Of a stretch of 64,000 bases of DNA, positions 1 to 12,470 are shown in pieces. The notes under the pieces are model-generated. The model worked only from the letters and a program-made list of their open reading frames with translations, did not search any database and had not been told where the DNA came from. The stretch lies in contig CM032232.1 in assembly GCA_019009955.1 (NCBI GenBank), positions 52,171,001 through 52,235,000 on the forward strand. Reading direction: 5' to 3'. Numbering within the stretch: the stretch's first letter is position 1; each line of letters starts with the position of its first letter. A program made the position numbers and the translations under genes. This DNA comes from Riptortus pedestris (taxonomy: Eukaryota > Arthropoda > Insecta > Hemiptera > Alydidae).

Positions 1-2243
1 CTTTTATTCTTCAAAAAATAGTGACTATACTAACAGCCCACTTATTGTAGCTTTTACGTTACCTTACATTAAAGAGGTAAATATTATGTTGTGAATGCTA
101 AAAAAGTTCGTCACTCTGAGGCTGTATAGCCTTAGTATAGTTCCCTATGCATGACGTTATCTGGAAATTCTGATCCATATTTCTCTTTTACTAATTACTC
201 TATGTAAACAAAATTGAAAACTCAAGCCGGATGTGAGTACTCAGTGATATAACTTGATAAAGTGGAAACCGGAGATGATATATTCTAATTAAAAAATGTG
301 TAGAGGCAAGCAATTATATTACTTCTTCATTAAGATGAATATAATTTTTTTTATCTTCTGACTTTTGACAACAACGATATCTCCGAATACTAATTGTACC
401 CTTTCTAAAAATCAACTCTTTTTGGACAGATAAATAAATAAATAAAAAGTTTTCAGCTATTTTAAATAATAAAATAAATAAAGTTGAAAAAAAAAGTGTT
501 TATTTGAATAAAATAAGTTCACTCTTATTTTAGCCTATAATACATTGCTAATTAATTTAACGTTTATTTGTAAAGTTATTTCATGTGTTGGCGTATGTTG
601 GATATTCTTTTTTATTCAATATTTTATAATTGTTCTTTATTCATTAATGAATTGGCCCAAACCTGCTTGGTAAAGCTTGGGTGGTGTGTATAAAGCACTT
701 GGCAAATTAAGTTGTGGGTGAAATTAACTTGGGAATTTATAAGAATAGTGAGTGATTCTGGAAATAACATTGCTAGCCTCAAATGGCTAGAAAAGGGAGG
801 TAACCATCAGTTAACGCTTCCCCAATTAGTTTAATTAGACACGAATTTTGAAGTCACTGGTTCTAGAGTTTGTCCTTGATGTTTTCTACTATGTTAACCC
901 ATTTTATACACAGAAATGTGTACAACTTCAACGATCATTCATATCAGACACTCGGCGGGATTAAATAAATCTGTAGAATGCATAACATAAAGTGTAGAAA
1001 ATTAACATTATTTTATTTAATTTATACATAAAGAGCTTCGTAACAAACAATAGAATAGAAATACAAAAAAAAATCGGAAACAACCAAACATAAAAAAAGA
1101 AAACAACAAAGACACAGTACAAAAATAACTCTAAGCAAAATACGAAACGGAAATCAAATTACTTACAAATAAATAATATAAAAGATTAAAATAAGCTTAA
1201 AATACTGCCAACTAAATGTATTATAGAACTAATTAAAGATATTAACAAAGAATAAGTAAGTAGATGTACTGAAAACAATAGAATGAAAATATGATAACGA
1301 ATAAAAAATTTTAGTTTATACTAAAAAGAATTCTTACGTCTAAAAAACGTTGAAAATGTTAGTTAAAATACATCACATGAGTTTGGGTATAAAGTGTTTA
1401 TTTCTAAATGGTCAAATATAGTTTCTATGTAAGAACTTCGTTTTGTCTGTAGTTCGCTTAAATTGTTTGTTATTTGTTAGTAATCACGTTGTTTGGATTG
1501 GGTCAGCATATATTTAACTGTTAGAGGTAGAAATCGGGTTGTCTTGTTTTTCCATCAAATATGAGGCAGTAAGTAGAGTATGTCCAATTCGTAGCCTTGT
1601 ACTTACGACTTCGTCTGGCTTTGTTTAAAGTTTAAAGAACCACGGCTTAACTGAATATTTAGCTTCTCGAGTTAAAGTGACCTTGACATATGTTAAGTAT
1701 TTCTGTCTTTGTTACTGTACATGAGTTTAGTGTGGCTAGCAACAGTAATTACACAATTTGTTCTCATTACACTCGATGAACACATAATGAATGCGGCGAG
1801 AGATAGTCATTCCCTTTAATTAAGCCAATATTGCTCTCGTTTTTGTTACAGTGACTAGACTGAAACAGTTACTAATCACTTAATTTTAGTCGCAGACTTC
1901 CAAGGTCCATGTCACTATTACAATTGTAGAAGAAAAAAGCGCCAATAACATCATCAGAGACGATGAGTATAGATAAAGCAAGCTTTGGGAGCCGTTTGTC
2001 CGCATAGGCATAAGACCATACATAAGGAAACGGACACCGGATAAAGTATCCGAAGATACCTGAAAGGTGTACTCCATCCAAGGCACCAGACAAGATATAT
2101 ATATGAGTAGGAAAAGAACTGTACAGTCTTATAGAAAGCTCTGAGGAACCTGAAACGTCTTACGAAACGTCTGTCAAAAACATTAAAACATGCTCTACAC
2201 CTGGGTTGTAATATTTAGTATAAACATGCTCAGAATGGGAGCA
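1..2243. other. Unassigned AT-rich sequence
   Basis: I see no gene, RNA or recognisable mobile element here. From about 1015 to 1330 the + strand is strongly A-rich and T-poor, with many short A runs, and it is followed by a T-richer stretch. Two overlapping open frames near 1872-2093 on the - strand are short, unlike any family I know, and are not supported as genes. Confidence 0.6.
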
Positions 2244-2612
2244 GTGAACTCCCCACGTGCGCCATGTACTTGCATTTATCTCAAAACGTAAAACTTCAAT
2301 GAGAACAATATTTGCTATTTAAGCTTCAAGTAAAATGCTTCGTAATATAACAGCTTATTGTTAACATGACATGAGTAGGGGTGGGGGGGTTACCGAAGGC
2401 CGAAAACTAAAGTATGGTTAACTAAATACCTCGGTTAATATTCATTAAGGAGAAAACTTACACATAATAACATTTATAGGACATTATATTTGAAATAAGA
2501 TTGGTTCTATACAATTTTTCGTTCCGAAACATACATCTGATACATAAAACAATTAAATATCGAGTTTGGTAACCATCAACAAAAATTGCGACTTCTAGAG
2601 CGTTAACAGACA

Positions 2613-2693
<81 letters not shown>

Positions 2694-2826
2694 TTGAACG
2701 GGCCTCATTTTCGAAATCTCCTGGGTAAGATCGATGTACATTTGAAGAAATATTTCGAAAATCGTGACATGAGTACAACTTCAATAGCTGATTTCCCCTA
2801 AGGAAAATTTGCTAAATAGTAACTTT
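2244..2826 (-). repeat. FAR repeat copy: linker, module A and left end
   Basis: Read on the - strand, this holds the linker (TTAAGCTTGAAT-type), the C-rich arm of module A (adjacent to the run of G at 2385 on the + strand), part of the G-rich arm, the left arm with its microsatellite, and the left palindrome, which is damaged at about 2801-2826. The outer motif matching 'gtactcatgac' lies at about 2766-2775. The right end and module B are absent. The G-rich arm is partly deleted, because the sequence jumps from the 'ttcgttccga' motif to 'cataaaacaa' near 2530-2545. Confidence 0.8.
2617..2689. repeat. Compound (CA)n(TA)n microsatellite
   Basis: About 16 CA units run directly into about 20 TA units. 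The tract sits at the position inside the FAR left arm where most other copies carry a pure (TA)n. It produces a spurious Cys-Val-rich frame on the - strand. Confidence 0.95.
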
Positions 2827-3397
2827 TCAGTGGGTGACTAAAAAGAGAAATAAACAACAAGCCATATTTCTTCTGGCTGATAATTATGCCCATGTCAGCA
2901 TTTGAATGGGCTGAAATAGGACTCCTAAGAATGATCTCAGAGTGCTCTCTACAGATATAATCATGACATCAACTAAATTAGTCATTAAGTCTTTGATAGT
3001 CTTTGAATAGCTTGTTCGAAGAAATGAAAGTGTAATTGGGTGTAATATAATATTGATAGCTACAACTTCTCTACCGAAACTAATAGTACCGAAATGTTTA
3101 ATAAGGAAATAAAAATTATAAAAATCGTCCAAAGGGGCTCAATATAGAGGATACATCCTTCAATCATTCTAGAAAATATAGGAACACATATTATAACGCA
3201 AGGTAAATCATTGCCACAAAACCTTATTGGAGTTCTTCTATTGTATTGGTTTAGTGATACTCCATTGACAAAAAGCACAACCTTACTTATCTAGAGGTGT
3301 CAACATCAAACAACCAAGGAACTTTGAGATTGGACTTCGACTCTGTACCCATACGATATCGTGAGGAAATGGAGTAGCCCCTAGATTAAATCAGTGA

Positions 3398-3448
<51 letters not shown>

Positions 3449-6400
3449 TTATGGTGTAATATTAACTGCGATATTTCCAAAAATTTATATCCAATATTAA
3501 TGGGAAAAAAAGAGGTTAGGGAAATGAGGTTTTGATAACTTTTAATTCAAAAGTAGGTATTTCACCAGTGGCCATTGAGAACTTTCTTTAGGTATAACAC
3601 TGTTTGGAGGGCAAAGATAAATGTATTCTGAGTCCCCCTCCCCTCCAAAGCCGAATGAATGCTTAAAAGAATATTTTAGAAGAAACTGTAATCAATGATT
3701 ATACTTTGCAAAGAATAAATGAAAATGTACATTCCAGATTCTACTCATTTTTAACGTATAAATTTCAAAATAACAAGACGTTCAAAATAAGATATGATTA
3801 AATGCTGCAATTACAACCACGAATATCATTATCATTATTTTCCATTCCTTCATTATTAATGCTGTGAAACACATCATTTTTTGCACCCGCCTCATCATCA
3901 TTAGTTCTTCTTGAACTGTCCACATTTTTATATATTTGTCATCTAGCAACCAAAACTTTGTTTTTTAACTCGCTCTCACTTTAAAGAAGATATAAAACAT
4001 TTTTTGTCCTATATGACATTAAAAATGATTTATTAACACCCTTTTTAAATTGTAAAATGGTTTGCTGAACATCATTTAAAACTGGTTCATTTGAATGCTG
4101 CATTTCATACGATTTCACTCAAAAGAGAAACAGAGACATTACTAGAGTTTTTAAAAATGAAATTTTAACTGTCTAAGGTTTTTGAGACATGCAGATGCCT
4201 CGCCGAACCTAGGTAGGAAGAACTAGAATCTATAATTCCATTGAAATTTAAAAATCGAAATGTTTTGCAGTATATCCTTTACTCTGAACAAGCAAATAAA
4301 ACGCAGCCACGCATTATTATCAGAAAGACCCAAAACCCCTCGCGAGCAGGTGGTTTCTAAGAATGACTAATCTAACTTTGTTTCGTGAAACCATTATCCA
4401 AATTAATTGATTATACATAATTATGAAATTTATAGAGTTTACATAATGTATTCACATAATTTGAGCTAATTGTAGTATGAGTTTTTTATATAAGTATATA
4501 TTCTATTTAATAATGTGCAAAGAAATGAATTCGCATAATATTTGTCACTTTTTTATGGGGAAAGTATTCGACGTGTCCTATTATGTTCCGTTATCATTTA
4601 ATGATAATAACTATATATAATTTCATTTCATTTAGAGGTTAGTATGTACAACAAAAACTGTAATACGTTAGTTTAACATGCATATTGGATTTTTGGCCAA
4701 TCTGAAAAAAATGGTGATGATGGTAATTATGCGTTTTACTCCTTCTATATCCCTCACTCCCGATTTTCTCACGAACTTTTCCATCAGTTTTCCACATGTT
4801 ACGTTGAGTTTGTTGACGTATAAGCAGAGAATGATGACCCAGTAGCGAACCTTCCAAATAGTCATAAAGCTTGCTTTAAACGTGTGTATATTGCTCAGAA
4901 CTGCAATTTTCATGAATAAAACAGGGGTCAATTTGTAACTAACTCAATATCAAAAGATGAAGCGACCGGCAGCTTCGGTTTCATGTTGTTCAGCCGTGAA
5001 ATGAGTTTGCTGGCTGAAGTTTGAATATGAAATCAGGGGCAAGCAAAGGGTCATATGGTATTAAAATTGCCTTAGTTCTTGTCGGCAGTGAGATAGAACA
5101 TCATTAAAACATATGGTTTGGGAATAGTTTAGCCTGGACGAGACTTCATTCTCTCTAATTTATACCTCAGTTAACTCGTTAACTATAAAATGTATAATAA
5201 TGTATATATGTATATATATATATAATATGATATAATAATTATAAGATAAATGTATACTAAAGTAGTGAGCTAGTGAGTATTTTATTGTGCAGGTTGGAAT
5301 TCAGACAAGCTCTTAGCATTTTTTAAATGGGGTAGCGTTGACTAAGTAGATTTTCTATGTACAGCAAAGGCACCAGATAACGTTATCTAACATCTGTTCC
5401 CATCCGGCCTAAGAATATAAGACTTAGAAAATGAGAACTAAATTGCAATTTAATGATAACTATCTTGTGTTCTACACTTGGTTCAGTGTTCTACGAACAT
5501 TTTTGGGGATGCTGTGTCGAGGGTTGCACTGTTTGTAGACATTGCGAACATTATTGGCTTCTTCGTCTTATTTCACATTGATTCTAATATTCTTATAGGG
5601 TGAAAACATCTTCTTTATCACTCATTTTGTAACATTGGTTATGTATAAACCGGATTATAGGATTTTTAGAATCAATTTATTAAAGAATAATCATAACTGA
5701 AGGTCTGATGAAACGAATGTCACAGGTTTTTCCTCTAAAGTAGTACCTTCATTGTAGTTTCATGTGGCAAACTTTTGGAGTGAATGAGGTTTACATCTTT
5801 CTTGTTACGCGGTATTGATAATATCCACAATTGTGTCCTCAAAATATTTTTAAAGGCAAGATGGGAGGGATTGCAAAACATTTTGAAATCAATAGAAGTA
5901 CTGATGTCTTGATGTTCAGAGTTTTGAGACAGAAAGTATATAATTTTGTTTATTACAAATATTTTTAAAACACTCATTATTTAGTCTTTAGAAATATCTC
6001 GAGCAACATGGACCACTACAGCTAGTTGATAATAGAGTTTTGTCACAATTGTTTCAAGATTTCTGGTTGTCACCATTTTTTTTTACTTTTTGTGGAGGGG
6101 CTCGTTGAGAAAAATGGCCTGTAATCATTTTCCATGGGCGTACGAACATCTGCGTAATCACGGTTATCAAGGCCACTGATATTAGCAATCTTATCATTAA
6201 TGTGTTTACTTCACTATCGTTGTTTACTATGCCTCCCTTCACATCAGTTTAATCAAATGAGAGAGAGAAAAAAGCAATTTTTGTCGTGTATTTAAATACT
6301 TCATTTCTACCTAACGCACAAACGGAAAAGAGAAAGTCAAATATTATATAACGAACGAAAAAGGTTCACTATTGTTTCCTTCTCACTGATGCACCGTTCA

Positions 6401-6924
6401 GTTCTTGTAATCAAACTCGTGAAGTGAAGCTCAGAAAATTAATGTTTCATTTCTGGAGAAATAAATCTTAAACATAAAAGTTATTGACAATAACTTGAAA
6501 TACTTGAAAATTTAAAACATTTAAATATTAAATGCTCAAGTATTTCAATTTTGGCATTTTATTTAAATTACACGATGGGTGTTAAAATTACGAAAAATAT
6601 AAGCGTTGCTTTGAGCCATGTTTAGACTTGATGTTAGATGAAATTCTATCCATGTCTCCAGTCAGAGTTTAGCTTGAATTTAATGTAACCTAAGCTGTGC
6701 TGAGTAAACTAATGAGATGTTTGACGTCCAATACTGAAAACAAAAAATATCTCGCTACATTACACAGGCCCTGTTTAAATTCAGCTCACAATAACACAAT
6801 GATGGCAGAATGTTTGTTCCTTTCGTATTAATTACACTCGTGTATCAACCACCATGTACCTTGAAGTCACCAAAGCTTACATTAATGCTATGCTTAAGCC
6901 TGAGAAAAAAATCGAATCCTACTG
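2827..6924. other. Unassigned AT-rich sequence
   Basis: No coding region or known element is supported over these 4 kb. It contains a (TA)n tract at 3402-3447 and short TA-rich runs near 5195-5225. Short open frames at 3060-3278, 4639-4931 and 5735-5977 on the - strand have no recognisable domain, overlap one another in different frames, and are typical of chance in AT-rich DNA. Confidence 0.55.
3402..3447. repeat. (TA)n microsatellite
   Basis: About 23 TA units. Unlike most TA tracts in this window, it is not obviously inside a FAR left arm. Confidence 0.95.
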
Positions 6925-7180
6925 CTGTTGTATTACGAGATGACAATCGATCCTACCTAGGAGATAACGATATGAGGTCGTGAGGGGGGGAGGGTTTAGA
7001 GGGGAGGATTTTCGAAAATTCGAAATATCTCCGTTACTGTAAGTCGGATCGAAATTTTGTATAGAACTGATCATTTTGCAAATCAAGGGATCTATAAACG
7101 ATCTCATGTACGTATTTTCACTATCTATTAACCGAGATATCGGCGTTTTTTAGTTTTCGGCCTTCAGTAAACCCCCACTC

Positions 7181-7585
7181 CCGATCGAAACTAAAAAAAT
7201 TAATATACCTTATAATCATGGAACAACTAATGCTAATTCACATACCGAGTTTTGTTAGGCTCGGTTCAGTGCCCAATAAAATTGTTGGCCCCACTTTACT
7301 TTTTTAGTGTATATCTCGTTTATACTTTGTTATAGGACAAAAATTACTCTAAATTGGAAAATAAACAAGTCTTATCCTGTACATATTTGCCGAAAAACCG
7401 ATAGGAAACGAAATATGGCTATTTTAGATTTCAGACCTCCCTCACGACCCCCACTCCGGCTCCATCTGGCGGGCCGATCTGCGGCGCTGAACCATCCGGG
7501 ACGTCACCCAAACGCGTATTTAAAAATTCATTCAAATCGGTCCAGCCGTCTAGGAGGAGTTCAGTGACATACACACGTACGCTAG

Positions 7586-7616
<31 letters not shown>
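7181..7616 (+). mobile_element. Possible LINE (RTE-like) 3' tail inserted in FAR
   Basis: This block differs from FAR. It ends with 'aaatcggtccagccgtctag', then 'gagttcagtgacatacacac', then 'agaattttatata' and a (TA)n tract at 7591-7617. Tails of the form 'tcggtccagccgtt...gagtt...acatac...agaattttatata' are characteristic of RTE-type LINEs and their SINE partners in arthropods (known-family argument). No reverse transcriptase is present, so it would be a 5'-truncated or non-autonomous copy. The clade is an inference from the tail alone. Confidence 0.5.
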
Positions 7617-7617
<1 letters not shown>

Positions 7618-7824
7618 GTTAACGCTCTAGAGGTCGAAACATTTGTTTGATCTTAACCAAACTCGGTATTTAAAAGTTTTATGTAAAACTGATGACGAAG
7701 TTCGTAAATAGCTGAAATACGACCAGTGGGAGGGAGGGGTTATGTGGGGGGATTTCGAAAATTCAAAATATCTCCGATATTATGTGTCTGATTAAAAATT
7801 TTATAGAACCAATATTGTTATATT

Positions 7825-7828
<4 letters not shown>

Positions 7829-7868
<40 letters not shown>
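7829..7868. repeat. (TA)n microsatellite
   Basis: About 20 TA units inside a FAR module. It lies between the G-rich and C-rich arms, not at the usual left-arm site. Confidence 0.95.
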
Positions 7869-7870
<2 letters not shown>

Positions 7871-8784
7871 TGAATATTACATGCATATTTTAGTTTTCGG
7901 TTTTCAGCAAACCCCCACTCATGGATATGTCTTATTAACATTTAGCTGTTATGTTATAAACCTGTTATTCTAAGCTTAAATACCAATTATTGTTTTATAA
8001 AGAACATTTATTCTCCAATGTACATCCAAATACGTTATGTGATGACATCGTCAATTAACATTTTACGTTCTTCGATCGTAAGATCTTACTTCGTAAATTC
8101 GATCAGGGGGGAACTCGAAAATTCAAAGTATCTCTGTTATTATCTGCTGTATTGAAAAATTTTACATAACCACTCTTGTTAAGCTATTGATGCTCCACAA
8201 TTATTATCAGTTTTTCAAAGCTTAAATATTAAGCAAGTTATTTGTACTTTCTTTATTTCTGCCTTCAATAAATCACAATTTATATTTAACAGACTGTTTT
8301 TATCTGCCAGAGGAATTTCTAGGTAGAACAATGCGTCAAGACTTAAAACTCAAAGCTAATGAAATACTAATAATACAATTTATTAATATAAATATCAGCT
8401 GAAGGAGTTCTAAAGTTTCTGAAGCCCTAAGATCATTCCTGATTAGTGAAGCTACCAGCAACATAAGGTGAAATGTCAGAATCAAGCCGGGGTTGTGAGA
8501 AATTACCTAGCAGTCTGTCATCTCAACCTTGGTTTAATTTCATCATCATTTTGTGATTGCGAAGACTTCCTTTCTGGGCGTAGTTTACTTGAGCCGGTTT
8601 TTGCTCCAGCGGACTTCAAGACCTAAGGGTTGCTAATTTTCGGCAATTCTTTGGCTCCCTTCTTTGGGCAGGATATCGCTACTGTTGCTAGGTCACAGAC
8701 CTGGGGCCCAAAAAAAAAAACGATCAAAACCATTTTACCAATTCAACGCCAGTAGTGCCTCCTCGATAAACTCCTCCAAATGCG

Positions 8785-8949
8785 ATGAGCATGGACGAAG
8801 CCCTCCCCAATACCACAGTTCGGATGAGAGACTACATCCAGAATGATATATTTGATCCCAGTAATTTTCGATATTCGCCATTAAGACATTGGCAGAGTCT
8901 AAACACTGAGTTTCCTGTACGGAAAATACAGTTAATGCTCATTATTTAA
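8785..8949 (+). CDS. Unidentified short ORF, possible exon (54 aa)
   Basis: I do not recognise this gene. The frame opens with MSMDEALPNTTVRMRDYIQN, runs 54 residues and ends at TAA. It stands out because its first half has balanced base use and little repetition, unlike the AT-rich frames around it. An in-frame stop lies about 24 bases upstream, so ATG at 8785 is the first usable start in this frame. A possible splice donor (GTAATT) lies just after the Asp-Pro codons at about 8861, so only the first 25 codons might be coding. There is no domain, signal peptide or membrane segment, and no neighbouring exon was found. It could equally be chance or a decayed element. Confidence 0.2.
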   Translation: MSMDEALPNTTVRMRDYIQNDIFDPSNFRYSPLRHWQSLNTEFPVRKIQLMLII

Positions 8950-9742
8950 AGTTTTAACATCATGATTTTTCCCCCCACACTAATCTGACAACGTAATATA
9001 TTTGAATTTTATTTATAGCTCAAGTAATCCTCAACCAATTTCTTCCTATTGCCAATTGATAACCTTGACAGTTTTAATTAGCCAGAAGTTAGGATGGCAA
9101 AACAGTCTCGTATTCACTTTTTTTTAAAAAAAAGGTAATTTAAATATTTATTCCGCACAACCTGATTCGATATTATATCTCCACCCAAACCACACTAAAT
9201 TGGCCCACACAACATTGGATAATTCTAAAATGTTGTAATATAGGTACTTCTGAGTGTTGATAACTTCATATTACGACTATAAATAAATAATGTGCCCAGA
9301 AAATGATTCCACAGCAGATATAGAATTTGGTAATCAATCCAAGTAAACTAACAGTAGGGCAATAATCAGTAAAATAAAACGTTCATTAGTCATAAAGATT
9401 ACCCATTCGTAATTTAGTTCACTATTGAAATCATTTTTAGCGAGTTTCCCTTTAGGAAATGAGTCTTTACCGTAGATCGTGTGGGAAAACCGAGGCCTCG
9501 GGCAAAGATAACATATCATCGTTCACGTATCTGACTTCTACACAATATGCGTATCTAGATGGCACAAGATGTCAAAAAAAATTGTCAGGAAACAGCATGA
9601 TCTGAAAAGTTAGAATACTCTGTTTCATTCTCGTAAAAGTTGTATGTATTACATATGTGAGTAAAAAGTTGTATTTATTACAATTAGCGTTTTTCTTTCA
9701 AGGAATTGATTGTGGTGAACGCGGGTTTTATGCATGGGAGGC

Positions 9743-9782
9743 ATATTACTTATATTCTGAATGAGTAGAAAATTGAATAGGA
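9743..9782 (+). repeat. 40-bp exact direct repeat, copy 1
   Basis: This block begins ATATTACTTATATTCTGAAT and is identical over 40 bases to 14290-14329. The flanks differ. It may be a fragment of a larger dispersed repeat. Confidence 0.85.
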
Positions 9783-10288
9783 CACTCAGGATTTTTTGTA
9801 TTCCTTCGCCTGTAATGAAATATAGCTTTGAGGTAATCTAATAAACCCCGTAGCCTCTTGAATAATTCAAATATTTTCCTTAAATCTCAGTTTGCAACCA
9901 TATAAACAGGGATGGCCCACAGACACATATCCTAACAAAGCCTAATGAAACCGCTGATCAATATGCATTGGTGCAATCTCTGGTGATGAGATTGGTTCAA
10001 CCCCCCCACACACATTATGCATTAAGGATTAGAGTAATGGAGTGCACTCTGATCGCTTACATTGCATTTACAAATTAAACAGATTAAATCCCTATTTGGC
10101 ATGCTTGAAACTTATCCAGATATGATCCTGATATCCACGTTCGACAAAAAACATATGCACTATTCCGATTCATCCATTAATAACAAGTATATAGCTTTTA
10201 TTGAATTTTTACCACCAATTAATATACCACCAGCCACTCCGTGTCTTTTCATCAGACTTACATTGAGGAAAAACAGCTATTGAACTAG

Positions 10289-10362
10289 TACTCATAACGC
10301 GATCTTCGAAATATTTCTTCAAATGACCCTACTTCAGCTGTCTGAAAAGTGGTTCGTTCTAA

Positions 10363-10419
<57 letters not shown>

Positions 10420-10420
10420 C
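10289..10420 (+). repeat. FAR left arm fragment with (TA)n
   Basis: This matches the FAR left arm from 'actcataacgcgat' through 'cttcaaatg' to the usual TA tract (about 10375-10417). The palindrome itself is missing. Module A resumes only at 10921, so the block between is probably inserted DNA. Confidence 0.75.
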
Positions 10421-10600
10421 TTATTTTGGACCCAATACTTTTTTATATGTTCTTCATATTTTCACGGCAAGGGTCACCTATTAAAAACACTTTATTGATA
10501 TTGCCTTACATGTTTCGTGGTTTACATGTCACCTCTTCAGGGGCTGTTCATTTCTGAAGACTCGTTTCCTTCTAACATTCGTTGAGACTATCCTTACTGG
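10421..10600 (-). repeat. Dispersed repeat tail, related to 53.9 and 54.6 kb
   Basis: On the - strand this reads 'gaagaggtgacatgtaaacc', 'acgaaacatgtaaggca', then 'taggtgacccttgccgtgaa'. The same succession (handled variably as 'ccacgaaacacgtaaggca ... gttacccttgccat') ends both copies of the tandem duplication at 53.35-54.7 kb. It is probably the 3' part of a retroposon, but no coding part is visible. Confidence 0.6.
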
Positions 10601-10701
10601 GGAGGTAGTTGATACTCTAAAATTAATCGCTTGAAATGGGGGAATGTCAACATGAATGGTCTTTGTGATTTATCTTTTAACAAAATCATTATGAAACTCG
10701 A

Positions 10702-10920
10702 TATAAACTGCTCAAAAATGAATAGGGATATTGGCTGTTTTGTGGTATTTATGGGGCCTAGCATTTTTGTTTTTTTTTAATTATAAATATCATTAATATT
10801 TATTAGAAATTATTGTCTTTTTCCCCCATAAAAAAGTAATTTAATTAAGGTCGATTTAATTAAAATTAATAGGATAAGAAAAAATAACCAATATCCCTAT
10901 TCATTTTTGAGCAGTTTATA
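10702..10920. mobile_element. MITE with perfect 33-bp terminal inverted repeats (Tc1/mariner-like)
   Basis: Bases 10702-10734 (TATAAACTGCTCAAAAATGA...) are the exact reverse complement of 10888-10920. The 219-bp element has no coding capacity. The terminal TA/TATA fits a TA target duplication, and a 'CTGCTCAAAAA' start is common in Tc1-like elements (family knowledge). It lies immediately before FAR sequence resuming at 10921, which suggests insertion into the FAR copy. The two ends are still identical, so the insertion is probably fairly young. Confidence 0.85.
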
Positions 10921-11322
10921 AGTGATTTATGTAAAAAAAAAGTTAACGGCTGAAATCGGTCTCCCCCCAGTCCCAGGGGGGAGGGGGTTTAGACGGGAGG
11001 AATTTCGAAAATTCTTAATATATCCATTGTATAGAATGAGTCTTATTGCAGATATAATGTTCTATAAATGTTGTAATGTGCATTTTTTAACTGCCTTTAA
11101 TATTAATCGAGATATTTGCGTTTTTTAGTTTTCGGCCTTCTGTAAGCCCCCACTTCTACTCATGTCATATCAACAATAAGTAGTTATATTATGAAGCACT
11201 TTTTTTGAAGCCTAAATAAATATTTTTCTCATTGAACTTTTTCTTCATGAGAAAAATGCAAATACGTGACGCAAGGGGGAAGTCTGCTTAGTTAACGCAG
11301 CCCCTGCTTGACGGACTTTTTT
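10921..11322 (+). repeat. FAR module A plus right end
   Basis: This contains the G-rich arm (10960-11040), C-rich arm (about 11100-11162), linker, and a right end with the hairpin sequence and 'gacggactttttt' at about 11308-11321. Module B is missing: the linker joins straight to 'gggaagtctgcttagtt'. With 10289-10420 it probably formed one copy before the inserts arrived. Confidence 0.85.
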
Positions 11323-11454
11323 AATTTCTAATGTCAGATTAGTATGTGTACACGTCTTCGAAAAGTTGAAATTTTAATATTCATCCCTAATATATGGATT
11401 TTTTTAAAATTCCAAATATTAGAGTTGGCTAAAAAATATATCAAAAAAACATTT

Positions 11455-11675
11455 ATGGCGAGTTAAATTTTGCAGTAAGGCATGTTATATAAAGTTTTTC
11501 GCCCCGACTCATAATTTCTGAGATATTCCGAATTTTTACGCCCCTCCCCCTAAACTCCATTCATCGCAGTCCAATTTCATCCGTTAATGAATTAGATATT
11601 TCTTTTAAATGAAACGCTAATTTATCGAGTTCTTTAACGATCAAACCAAAACGTACAACCACAATCAGCTGATTT
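11455..11675 (-). repeat. FAR module A G-rich arm and left-arm fragment
   Basis: On the - strand this matches the A arm ('ggatcgaaaaatt...', 'atatctc..tta', 'gggttta', 'ctgaaat.gga') and then the left arm ('tcgataaa...', 'ttggtttgatcgtt'). It is well diverged, so an older copy. Confidence 0.7.
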
Positions 11676-12470
11676 CCCGTTTGTGAAATAAGCTAGCAAC
11701 AATACTTTAAACAACGGATAATAAAAATTAGGCATCATATTGTTTCTATATATTACTTAATTGTAGCAAAATCGGATATTAATATATATTCTTAGTTCTG
11801 GCTAGAAGAAGACCGCCATTGATGAATTCGTTATCACTCGAACTGGGAATCGAGCAACGTGCTAGTCTAACTAGCAATACAATGATGCTCTATTTTTAAC
11901 TATTTCTGGTTTAAAGCTGACTAAAATCTAGTTAAATGCAATAGTCTAAATAAGAAGAGAAATCACTTGTAGTTTAAAACAAGGTCGGGTTGTATTCACA
12001 AAACCCCGTCTGCCACGTTCAAATTTAGAATTGGCACGAATCCACAAGCTTACTTGTTTATAATGACTTGCTTTCCAGTTAACTTCAAACTGATGCCCCT
12101 CGTTTGGATTCGAAGATAAACAGTAGTAAATTGCTCTACTATTTATGTACAGTTGCTCGTTAGCAAACCATGACCTTTAAGTAAACATGAGAGGAAAAAA
12201 TAAGTCTTGTTAGTTCGTTTGCCCCGTGGAAATTCCTTAAGATAGTAATATATTTGGACTATTCGTATCATTATTGTTCATGTTTTTTCTTTGAATAATA
12301 ATATAAAGGGTGAATAGCTTAATATTTATTTAACCTTTTTTTAAAATATATTTATTTAAAAAGCCTCAAAACGTTGAAGATAGAAGTTTTTGAACAATGA
12401 CAATAATTTAAACTATGGTTTTTAAAATTATTTATTATCTATAATATCACTGAAGAATTGTGGGCAAAAT
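11676..12470. other. Unassigned AT-rich sequence
   Basis: No gene or recognised element is visible here. Confidence 0.6.

Larger units (their letters stand above)
6925..8290 (+). repeat. FAR repeat copy with a nested insertion
   Basis: The pieces occur in FAR order: left arm ('cgatcctacctaggagat' at about 6949), G-rich arm of module A (about 6983-7070), and C-rich arm (about 7125-7180, ending in 'cagtaaacccccactcc'). A foreign block follows at about 7181-7616. FAR sequence then resumes with the left arm and a second G-rich arm (about 7620-7815), the C-rich arm, linker, module B G-rich arm (about 8105-8165) and a decayed end. Module A sequence appears on both sides of the insert, so either two FAR copies lie side by side or a duplication accompanied the insertion. 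Confidence 0.75.
8291..10288. other. Unassigned sequence with one candidate short ORF
   Basis: No known element is recognised. The part from about 8470 to 8880 is less AT-rich than its surroundings and holds the candidate frame described at 8785-8949. A 40-bp block at 9743-9782 recurs exactly at 14290-14329. Confidence 0.5.
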
